A stretch of DNA of 13,860 nt from Roseiarcus sp035500275 (GTDB lineage: Bacteria > Pseudomonadota > Alphaproteobacteria > Rhizobiales > Beijerinckiaceae), in NCBI GenBank assembly GCA_035500275.1, contig DATJXI010000156.1, forward strand, positions 1 to 13,860, read 5' to 3'. The notes under the pieces were generated by a model. The model did no database searches. It was not told the DNA's origin and saw nothing but the letters and a program-made list of their open reading frames with translations. Of the stretch, positions 7,394 to 13,444 are shown one piece after another (position 1 is the stretch's first letter; each line of letters opens with the position of its first letter). Both the position numbers and the translations under genes were made by a program.

Positions 7394-9925
7394 ATGACAT
7401 TCAAGCGCCACATCGGCCAGCTCCCGATCATCCCGCCCGACGCCAAGGAGCACAACGTCGTCTGCCAGTTCTGCATCGTCGGTTGCGGCTACCACGCTTA
7501 CACTTGGGACGTCAGCCAGCAGGGCGGCTTCGCTCCGTCGCAGAACAAGTTCGGCGTCGATCTCTCGAAGCAGCAACCGCCGATGACGCCGAACTGGTAT
7601 TCCCCGTCGATGTACAACATCGTCAAGCAGGACGGAAGGGACGTCAATCTCGTCGTCAAGCCCGACCCGGCTTGCAGCGTGAACTCTGGCCTCGGGTCCA
7701 TTCGCGGCGCGCGCATGGCCGAGGAGTCGTACTCCGAGGCTCGCTCAACCCAACAGCAGCGGCTCACCGAGCCCCTGGTTTGGCGCTACGGACAGATGCA
7801 GCCGACGAGCTGGGACGACGCGCTCGACCTCGTCGCGCGGGTCACCGCGGCGGTCATCGCCGATCAGGGGGAGGACGCCTTGTTCGTCTCCGCCTTCGAC
7901 CACGGCGGCGCCGGCGGCGGGTACGAGAACACCTGGGGCACCGGCAAGCTCTATTTCGGCGCGATGAAAATCAAGAACATCCGCATCCATAATCGTCCGG
8001 CGTACAATTCCGAGGTGCACGCGACGCGTGACATGGGCGTCGGCGAACTCAACAATTGCTACGAGGATGCGGAGCTCGCCGACACGATCATGGCTGTCGG
8101 CACGAACGCGCTCGAAACCCAGACCAACTATTTCCTCAATCACTGGATTCCGAATCTGCAGGGCGCGACGCTCGACAAGAAGAAAAAGCTCATGGCCGAC
8201 GAGCCGCGCGCGGCGGCGCGCATCATCATCGTCGATCCCCGCCGGACCGTGACCGTCAACGCCTGCGAGGTGGCCGCCGGCAAGGACAACGTGCTGCACC
8301 TGGCGGTCAATTCCGGCACGGATCTGGCGCTGTTCAATGCGCTGTTCACCTACATCGCCGACAAAGGTTGGGTGCAGGAGGACTTCATCGAGAAGAGCAC
8401 TTTGCGGACGGCGCCGAATCGTCCGCCGCTCTATCCGGCGCGCGGCGATTCTCCCGCGATGCCGGGTCATCTGACGTCGTTCGAAGGCGCTGTCGAAGGA
8501 TGCCGGACCTCGGTTGAAGACGCGGCGAAGATCACCGGTCTCGATTCAAGCGACATCGTCAAGGCGGCGGAATGGATCGCCATGCCGAAGGAAGGCGGCA
8601 AACGCCGCCGGGTCATGTTCGGCTACGAGAAAGGCCTTATCTGGGGAAACGACAACTACCGCACCAACGGCGCGCTGGTGAATATTGCGCTGGCCACCGG
8701 CAATATCGGTCAGTTGGGCGGGGGCGTCGTTCGCCTCGGCGGGCATCAGGAAGGCTACGTGCGGCCCGACTATCCGGGTCCGCGCCCAGCGCCCTATGTC
8801 GACCAGCTTCTGATCGACGGAAAGGGCGCAGTGCACCATATCTGGGCCTGCGACCACTACAAGACGACGCTCAACGCGGACAAGTTCAAACAGGCTTACA
8901 AGAAGCGCACCGACAAGGTGAAGGACGCGATGTCGGCCGTGGCCTATGGAGACCGAAAGGGAATGGTCGACGCGATCGTCGCGGCGATCAAAGCGGGCGG
9001 TCTGTTCGCGGTCGACGTCGACATCGTCCCGACCAAGATCGGACAGGCCTGCCACGTCGTCTTGCCAGCCGCGACCGCGGGCGAAATGAACCTCACGTCC
9101 ATGAACGGCGAAAGGCGGCTGCGGCTGACCGAGCGCTATATGGACCCGCCGGGTCAGGCGATGGCGGACTGTCTGATCGCGGCGCGCCTCGCCAACAACC
9201 TTGAGCGCGTCTTCCGCGAAATGGGCCACGCGGACATCGCGAACAAGTTCAAAGGCTTCGATTGGAAGACCGAGGAAGACGCCTTTATGGACGGCTACAA
9301 CAAGCACGCCAAGGGAGGCGAATTCGTCACCTACGACCGATTGCGGGCGATGGGCACCAACGGCGTGCAGGAGCCGGCGACCGGGTTTCAAGACGGCAAG
9401 CTCGTCGGCACTCAGCGCCTCTATTCCGACGGGGTCTTCTCCACGGAGGACGGCAAGGCGCGGTTCATGGACGCTCCTTGGCGGGGGCTTGAGGCGCCGG
9501 GCAAGGAGGAGGAATCGAAGAAGTTCGCCTTCCTGATCAACAATGGTCGCGCCAACCGAGTCTGGCAGAGCGCTTATCTGGACCAGCAGGAAGACCTTGT
9601 GATGGATCGCTGGCCATACCCGTTCATCCAGATGAACCCGGACGACATGAAGGACCTCGGGCTGTCCGAGGGCGACCTGGTGGAGGTGTACAATGACAAC
9701 GGCGCGACGCAGGCGATCGCGTATCCGACGCCGACCGCCAAGCGAAAACAGACCTTCATGCTGTTCGCCTATCCGACGGGCGTGCAGGGAAATGTCGTCT
9801 CGCCCGGCGTCAACGAGCTTGTGATACCGAACTACAAGCAAACCTGGGGCGACATCCGCAAGATCGCCGCCGCGCCCGGCGCGGCGAGAAGCACAAGTTT
9901 CAAGTCTTGGGAATTCAGCGCCTGA
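7394..9925 (+). CDS. aioA: Arsenite oxidase large (molybdopterin) subunit AioA
   Basis: This 843-residue catalytic subunit of the DMSO-reductase superfamily oxidises arsenite to arsenate at a bis-molybdopterin site. CQFCIVGC (Cys24, Cys27, Cys31) binds the [3Fe-4S] cluster. Ser102 in GLGSIRG stands where related enzymes have a fourth Cys, the hallmark that gives AioA a 3Fe cluster; all four positions are offset by three from the Alcaligenes faecalis enzyme. It has no signal peptide and should be exported folded with AioB on the Tat signal of AioB. Characteristic runs include YGQMQPTSWDDALDLV, GNDNYRTNGALVNIALATGN and the C-terminal YKQTWGDIRK. Length matches the family (about 825-845). GGAGGG lies seven bases before the ATG. 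No aioXSR, cytochrome c or molybdenum cofactor gene follows. Confidence 0.97.
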   Translation: MTFKRHIGQLPIIPPDAKEHNVVCQFCIVGCGYHAYTWDVSQQGGFAPSQNKFGVDLSKQQPPMTPNWYSPSMYNIVKQDGRDVNLVVKPDPACSVNSGLGSIRGARMAEESYSEARSTQQQRLTEPLVWRYGQMQPTSWDDALDLVARVTAAVIADQGEDALFVSAFDHGGAGGGYENTWGTGKLYFGAMKIKNIRIHNRPAYNSEVHATRDMGVGELNNCYEDAELADTIMAVGTNALETQTNYFLNHWIPNLQGATLDKKKKLMADEPRAAARIIIVDPRRTVTVNACEVAAGKDNVLHLAVNSGTDLALFNALFTYIADKGWVQEDFIEKSTLRTAPNRPPLYPARGDSPAMPGHLTSFEGAVEGCRTSVEDAAKITGLDSSDIVKAAEWIAMPKEGGKRRRVMFGYEKGLIWGNDNYRTNGALVNIALATGNIGQLGGGVVRLGGHQEGYVRPDYPGPRPAPYVDQLLIDGKGAVHHIWACDHYKTTLNADKFKQAYKKRTDKVKDAMSAVAYGDRKGMVDAIVAAIKAGGLFAVDVDIVPTKIGQACHVVLPAATAGEMNLTSMNGERRLRLTERYMDPPGQAMADCLIAARLANNLERVFREMGHADIANKFKGFDWKTEEDAFMDGYNKHAKGGEFVTYDRLRAMGTNGVQEPATGFQDGKLVGTQRLYSDGVFSTEDGKARFMDAPWRGLEAPGKEEESKKFAFLINNGRANRVWQSAYLDQQEDLVMDRWPYPFIQMNPDDMKDLGLSEGDLVEVYNDNGATQAIAYPTPTAKRKQTFMLFAYPTGVQGNVVSPGVNELVIPNYKQTWGDIRKIAAAPGAARSTSFKSWEFSA

Positions 9926-9931
9926 GCGATT

Positions 9932-9962
9932 TCGTCCGGCGCGCGGGAAGCGTGCCGGACGA
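9932..9962 (+). terminator. Strong hairpin after aioA
   Basis: TCGTCCGGC(9932-9940) pairs perfectly with GCCGGACGA(9954-9962), and the inner bases continue the stem (one G-U, then CGC with GCG) around a GGGAA loop. The result is about 13 pairs, seven bases after the aioA stop. There is no long U-tract in either direction, but position and stability fit an aioA terminator. It lies between aioA and the opposing arsM remnant, so it may have served convergent genes. Confidence 0.65.
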
Positions 9963-9979
9963 CGATCGTTCGAGCGAGG

Positions 9980-10035
9980 TCACGCCCCGCAGCAGGTCGG
10001 CGCGCAGCAGGCGTCGGCGCTCTTCGGCGTTGCGC
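9980..10035 (-). pseudogene. Remnant of an arsM C-terminus
   Basis: Read on the minus strand, this stretch ends in SADACCAPTCCGA followed by TGA, nearly the same as the ADACCAPTCCDS tail of the intact arsM at 11577. The DNA is 30 of 31 bases identical over 9988-10018 versus 11585-11615. Upstream on that strand, past about 10035, the sequence belongs to the ABC ATPase fragment, so only the Cys-rich tail survives. The inner boundary is approximate. It is probably a leftover of a second arsM copy, or of a duplication, that once ran convergent to aioA. Confidence 0.6.
9988..10018. repeat. 31-bp dispersed repeat, copy 1 (arsM tail)
   Basis: It matches 11585-11615 in the same orientation with one mismatch (C at 10001 against G at 11598). 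The repeat encodes the Cys-Cys tail on the minus strand and brackets the ABC remnant and the EamA gene, 1597 bp apart. Confidence 0.85.
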
Positions 10036-10036
10036 C

Positions 10037-10508
10037 GGGTCCGGCCTTTTGGCGCGTCGAACGCGCTTCGGATTCATCTTCCAGACTGCGAACCTGCTGC
10101 CGTTCCTCAACGCGGCCGAAAACTTGATCGAGGTCTTGCAGCTCGCTGGCGCCTCCTGGCCGGCCGCCCGCGAGCGCGCCGACGCGCTCCTCGACTATCT
10201 CGAAGTCGGCCATCGCAAGAGGGCGATGCCGGCAGAGCTTTCGGGCGGCGAAGCGCAGCGGGTGGCCATCGCGCGCGCTCGCCAATCGGTCGCGCATCAT
10301 TCTCGCCGACGAGCCGACCGCGCCGCTCGATTCCGCACGCGCCGGCGCGGTCATGGATCTCCTGCGCCGCATCGCGCTCGATCAGGACGCGGCGATCCTC
10401 GTCGTCACCCGCGACGAGACGATTCTCCGCCGCTTCGACCGGATATTCCGTCTGCGCGACGGCCGGCTGGTTTCGGTGGAGGACCACGCCAAGACAGGGT
10501 TGGACTGA
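10037..10508 (+). pseudogene. Truncated, frameshifted ABC-transporter ATPase
   Basis: The fragment opens at RRTRFGFIFQTANLLPFL, the Q-loop region of a LolD/MacB-like ABC ATPase, and continues to the signature LSGGEAQRVAIARA. A one-base loss near 10277 then shifts the frame. In the next frame the sequence resumes LANRSRIILADEPTAPLDS (Walker B) and runs to RLRDGRLVSVEDHAKTGLD and a TGA at 10506. The N-terminal third with Walker A is missing, replaced by the arsM-tail remnant. With no Walker A and a broken frame it cannot be a working ATPase. No permease partner is nearby. The 5' edge is approximate. Confidence 0.85.
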
Positions 10509-10563
10509 CATAACCGCGACCGCGCTCTGCGCCATTGCAGGCCAAGGATACTGGGCACTGACT

Positions 10564-11580
10564 TCATTCAAAATCGCGGCGCTTGGCCTTTTGTTCAAAA
10601 GGAGAATCGGCAAGCAATCTGGCCTTCCATCTGCCGTCCATACCGCCACCGATCGGCTTGGCGCCCGCATTGCTGGTCAAATTTGCGAGTCCGGCGACAG
10701 ACAGCATGACCGCGACCGCCCCCGCCCATTGGAGCGTCGTGAGGGACTCGCCAAGAAAGACGATGGCGAGCCCCACTCCAAACACTGGGATGGCGTTGAA
10801 GTAGGCTCCCGCGACGGCCGCAGGGACGAACCGCAAGGCCGTTAAATAGAGCCAGTAAGCTATCGCGTAGTACATCAGACCCGCCAAAGCCGCAGTCGCC
10901 AGTTGCGAGGTGGGGATAGCAATGACGTCGCTCATTCCCGTATTGTCGAATCGCGCCGCGAGTAGCGCCGCAGTCCAAGCCAGCCCCGCCGTTTGTTGGA
11001 TTGCGACGATCGCCAGTGGGTCGGCGCTTCCGCTCAGCGCCCGGGAGAGCACAGTGTAAAAAGCGCAGCAAAGGACGGCTAGCAGAAGCAGCACGACACC
11101 AGACGGGGAGTTTTGACCACTATCACCGCCGCCTGCCAGGTCGGCGACAAGAAGAACTCCCACGAAACCAACGGCCATTACCATCAACAGCCGCGAGCTC
11201 ACCGGTTCGCGCAGCATGACAGCCGCAAGGGTGAGGATCATCGCCGGCTCCGCTGCCCACAACAGCGTTGTCACGCTCGCCGAGACGCGAGCAAGGCCCA
11301 TGAGAGCGAGGGCGTAGACGATGCCGGGGTTGAGCACGCCGAGAGCGACAATCGGCCAAAGGAGCAGCGGCGGCGGCAACTGGACGCGGCTGAAGCTCAA
11401 GATCGCCCATAGCGCAGTGACGCTCGACGCGAGCTCAAGGAAGAGTAGCGTCAAGGGTGGCAGTGACGCCAGTAGGGCCTTGTTGACCACCGTCGCCGCT
11501 CCCCAAAGCGCACACGCGACAATGAGGAGGACAGCTGGAGGAATGCTCTCGGCAAATGCGGCTCGGTCGTGCCGGTTCAT
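10564..11580 (-). CDS. EamA/DMT-family permease in the arsM operon
   Basis: This 338-residue protein has about ten hydrophobic helices in two repeated EamA halves (LLIVACALWGAATVVNKALL near residues 18-37; second half from about 160). WGAATVVNK, FLELASSVTALWA and VVFLGE-like FLGESLTTLQWAGAV are typical of drug/metabolite transporters. The C-terminus is a basic, soluble tail after residue 305. Its ATG overlaps the arsM stop as ATGA, so translation is coupled to the methyltransferase. Position suggests transport of arsenite, methylated arsenic or a metabolite used with them, but the family moves very varied substrates and nothing in the sequence fixes one. It is the last gene of the arsR2-arsM operon and faces the ABC remnant. 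Confidence 0.87.
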   Translation of the reverse strand: MNRHDRAAFAESIPPAVLLIVACALWGAATVVNKALLASLPPLTLLFLELASSVTALWAILSFSRVQLPPPLLLWPIVALGVLNPGIVYALALMGLARVSASVTTLLWAAEPAMILTLAAVMLREPVSSRLLMVMAVGFVGVLLVADLAGGGDSGQNSPSGVVLLLLAVLCCAFYTVLSRALSGSADPLAIVAIQQTAGLAWTAALLAARFDNTGMSDVIAIPTSQLATAALAGLMYYAIAYWLYLTALRFVPAAVAGAYFNAIPVFGVGLAIVFLGESLTTLQWAGAVAVMLSVAGLANLTSNAGAKPIGGGMDGRWKARLLADSPFEQKAKRRDFE

Positions 11581-12440
11581 GAATCGCAGCAGGTCGGGGC
11601 GCAGCAGGCGTCGGCCCTCGAGGCCATCGCCTTCGCCGGTTTGCGCGCCCGAACGAACGCGCTCATGAATTTGCCGTCGACGGCCGGGGCGATGGCGTCC
11701 ACGTCGACGCCCTTGCCGGTCAGAAACTCGCGCGCGTCCTCGATCTCATAGACCCGCGTCGGCTCGACGCCGATGGCCTCGAAGCCGGCGGCGGCGAGCT
11801 TCATCCGGTAGTCGTTCTCGTCGAGCGCGCCGGCGATGCAGCCAGCCCAAAGCAGCACGTCGCGGCGGACTTCTTCGGGGATTTCCCCCCGCGTGACGAC
11901 GTCGGACACAGCGAAACGCCCGCCGGGTTTGAGCACACGGAACGCCTCGCGCAAGACGCGGTCCTTGTCGGCCGAGAGATTGATGACGCAGTTCGAAATG
12001 ATCACGTCAACGGAGTTGTCCGGCAGCGGAATGTGCTCGATCTCGCCCTTGAGGAATTCGACGTTTTCGGCGCCCGCCTTGCGCTGGTTCGTGCGCGCGA
12101 GCGCGAGCATGTCGTCCGTCATATCGAGGCCATAGGCCTTGCCGGACGGGCCGACACGACGGGCCGTGAGCAGCACGTCGATGCCGCCGCCCGAGCCGAG
12201 ATCGAGAACGGTCTCGCCTTGCTTAAGCTCGGCGAGAGCCGTCGGGTTGCCGCAGCCGAGCGAAGCGAACACGGCTGCCTCCGGCAGCGACCCGGTTTCG
12301 TCCTCGGCATAAAGATTGGCCGAGATCCGGCAGGACCCCGCCTCGCCGTCGTAGCAGCAGGACGACCCTGGCCCTTGAACATTTCGCGCAATCTCGCCGT
12401 AGCGTTCACGCACGACTTCCTTGATATCGACTTTTGGCAT
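11577..12440 (-). CDS. arsM: Arsenite S-adenosylmethyltransferase ArsM
   Basis: This 287-residue cytoplasmic enzyme methylates As(III) with S-adenosylmethionine. The SAM site is VLDLGSGGGIDV (78-89), then GLDMTDDML (104-112). The arsenic-binding cysteines of the family are present: Cys63 in LGCGNP, Cys151 in ISNCVINLS and Cys201 in WAGCIAGAL, with a Cys28/Cys29 pair (SSCC) and Cys37 near the N-terminus. The protein ends in ADACCAPTCCDS, a Cys-rich tail that may bind or pass on metalloid. The ATG read from 12440 follows a very strong GAGGAGGAG that overlaps the arsR2 stop. An ORF extending to 12509 upstream would lie inside arsR2 and is rejected. It is the middle gene of arsR2-arsM-eamA. Confidence 0.95.
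   Translation of the reverse strand: MPKVDIKEVVRERYGEIARNVQGPGSSCCYDGEAGSCRISANLYAEDETGSLPEAAVFASLGCGNPTALAELKQGETVLDLGSGGGIDVLLTARRVGPSGKAYGLDMTDDMLALARTNQRKAGAENVEFLKGEIEHIPLPDNSVDVIISNCVINLSADKDRVLREAFRVLKPGGRFAVSDVVTRGEIPEEVRRDVLLWAGCIAGALDENDYRMKLAAAGFEAIGVEPTRVYEIEDAREFLTGKGVDVDAIAPAVDGKFMSAFVRARKPAKAMASRADACCAPTCCDS
11585..11615. repeat. 31-bp dispersed repeat, copy 2 (intact arsM tail)
   Basis: This is the partner of 9988-10018, with 30 of 31 bases identical in direct orientation. Here it encodes the Cys-rich C-terminus of the intact arsM gene. Confidence 0.85.
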
Positions 12441-12451
12441 GGCGCTCCTCC

Positions 12452-12796
12452 TCATGGGCAGGCGCAGGTGATCGCTTCGGGACGAATGGCCTTGTTGCGG
12501 GTGCAGCACTCGGCGAAGAGAAATCCGACGATTTCCTCAAGCGTCTCGGTCCTTGCGGTGTAGCGAAGGAAGGTGCTCTCGCGACGGACCGTCACGAGGC
12601 CCTCGTTTTTCAGCTTGTCGAGGTGATGCGAGAGGGTCGAAGGCGGAATGCCAAGCTCCGCGCCGATCTCGCCGACCACGAGCCCCTCGGGATGCGCGGC
12701 AAGCAAGAGGCGAATGATCCGCAACCTTGGCTCGGTGCCCAAAGCCGCAAGCATGTCGGCGTAACGCGCGATATCTTCGGCGGCGCTTTCACGCAT
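12452..12796 (-). CDS. arsR: ArsR-family repressor (arsR2) of the arsM operon
   Basis: This 114-residue winged-helix regulator contains MLAALGTEPRLRIIRLLLAA, GEIGAELGIPPSTLSHHLDK and LKNEGLVTVRRESTFLRY, the ArsR dimer and recognition helices. It has no ELCVC motif; likely metalloid ligands are the CC pair at 97-98 and CAC at 111-113 at the C-terminus. The start is the ATG read from 12796, eight bases after GGAGG. A longer frame to 12898 would cross the promoter and operator and is rejected. The stop is 11 bases from arsM. A sigma-70 promoter with an overlapping palindrome sits just upstream, consistent with autorepression and arsenic induction. It is distinct from arsR1 in sequence and Cys arrangement. 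Confidence 0.92.
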   Translation of the reverse strand: MRESAAEDIARYADMLAALGTEPRLRIIRLLLAAHPEGLVVGEIGAELGIPPSTLSHHLDKLKNEGLVTVRRESTFLRYTARTETLEEIVGFLFAECCTRNKAIRPEAITCACP

Positions 12797-12815
12797 GCGA
12801 CGAACCTCCGGGCAT
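12789..12815 (-). CDS. Possible eight-residue leader ORF overlapping the arsR2 start
   Basis: An upstream copy of the arsR2 ribosome site/start region gives ATG at 12815 encoding MPGGSSHA, with TGA at 12791-12789. The stop overlaps the arsR2 start region (ATGCGTGA). An AGG lies eight bases upstream, as for arsR2 itself. It may be only a by-product of a 15-bp duplication, or it may couple or tune arsR2 translation. Confidence 0.3.
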   Translation of the reverse strand: MPGGSSHA

Positions 12816-12826
12816 GCGACGAACCT
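12793..12826. repeat. 15-bp tandem duplication at the arsR2 start
   Basis: GCATGCGACGAACCT occurs at 12793-12807 and 12812-12826, period 19. On the minus strand each copy supplies AGG, eight bases, and ATG, so the arsR2 initiation site is effectively doubled. Confidence 0.9.
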
Positions 12827-12832
12827 GCTTAA

Positions 12833-12848
12833 TTCTATCATTGTAGAA
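12833..12848. promoter_or_regulatory. Candidate ArsR operator at the arsR2 promoter
   Basis: TTCTA-TCATTG-TAGAA is a perfect 5-bp inverted repeat with a six-base centre. It covers the -10 box of the arsR2 promoter, the classic place for an ArsR repressor. The half-sites match those of 6742-6757. A wider inverted pair, CGAAT and ATTCG (12853-12857 and 12868-12872), covers the -35 area. Confidence 0.65.
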
Positions 12849-12868
12849 AAATCGAATGTCAATGTCAA
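12840..12868 (-). promoter_or_regulatory. Sigma-70 promoter of arsR2-arsM-eamA
   Basis: On the minus strand a consensus TTGACA (12868-12863) is followed after 17 bases by TACAAT (12845-12840), five of six matches to TATAAT. Transcription should start near 12833, giving a leader of about 37 nt to the arsR2 ATG. A second TTGACA (12862-12857) is an overlapping duplicate with poor spacing. Such a strong promoter in a GC-rich genome fits a gene kept off by a repressor. Confidence 0.8.
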
Positions 12869-12933
12869 TTCGCGTAAATCAAATCGCGCTCGGGCCAACG
12901 CGGTAGGCTGCGCGCGTCGGGAAGAGAGCTCCC

Positions 12934-13287
12934 ATGGTCTGGGTCTATCTCGTGGGGCTTACCCTTGTCCTTTGGGGCGCGTGCGGCGCCGTCATCGCCC
13001 TCGGACGCAAGCTCTGGTCTATCGAGATCACCTTGCGCGTCCACTTGTTCGCTGCGCCGGTCCTGGCGTTCCTCGTCTCGGCCGTGCACGTCCGGCTCGC
13101 CCCGGATTTCGATCCGGCGCTGAGGGCGGCGGTCATGACGGGCCTTGTGATCGTCCTCGACGGCGGTGTCGTCGCGCCGATCTTCGAGCGCAGCTACGAT
13201 ATGTTCCGCAGCGCGATAGGGACTTGGATTCCCTTTGTTCTGATCTTCATCGCGAGTTTGGCCGCAGGGATGGCGCTGCCCGGCTAA
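12934..13287 (+). CDS. Small four-helix integral membrane protein
   Basis: This 117-residue protein has about four hydrophobic segments, roughly at residues 3-24, 37-53, 64-80 and 95-114. The charged links between them include RKLWSIEITLR, RLAPDFDPALR and ERSYDMFRSA. I recognise it only as a conserved-hypothetical alphaproteobacterial-style membrane protein and do not assign a function. The ATG at 12934 follows GAAGAGAG. It is divergent from arsR2, so its promoter must lie near the arsR2 promoter (12870-12933). Whether it belongs to the arsenic cluster or to the flanking chromosome is not clear from the sequence. Confidence 0.75.
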   Translation: MVWVYLVGLTLVLWGACGAVIALGRKLWSIEITLRVHLFAAPVLAFLVSAVHVRLAPDFDPALRAAVMTGLVIVLDGGVVAPIFERSYDMFRSAIGTWIPFVLIFIASLAAGMALPG

Positions 13288-13444
13288 TCGACGGGACGAC
13301 GCCAAAGTCGGTCCTGAACGACTGAAAACCCTCATTCTGCAACTCCAAACGCCTGGGCCTCCCACGCTCTTTCCCGCCGGCCTTGAATTCGGCGTTCGGC
13401 TCGGACATTTTGGCCGCTTCCCGCTTGAGACGGGGCGGCTTTTC

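Noticed and set aside
8546..9841. 431-codon minus-strand open frame opposite aioA
   Set aside because: It lies wholly inside aioA, which has clear family motifs. It is a GC-rich antisense shadow with no recognisable domain.
9980..10372. 130-codon minus-strand frame ending in the arsM-like tail as an intact gene
   Set aside because: Only the last roughly 15-20 residues look like arsM. The rest is the complement of the ABC ATPase remnant.
12441..12509. Longer arsM start
   Set aside because: It would lie within arsR2, and the ATG at 12440 has a far better ribosome site.
12797..12898. Longer arsR2 start
   Set aside because: It would translate the promoter, operator and leader. The ATG at 12796 has GGAGG upstream and gives the usual ArsR length.
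13306..13323. AGTCG/CGACT hairpin after the small membrane protein gene
   Set aside because: A 5-bp stem without a U-tract is too weak to call a terminator.
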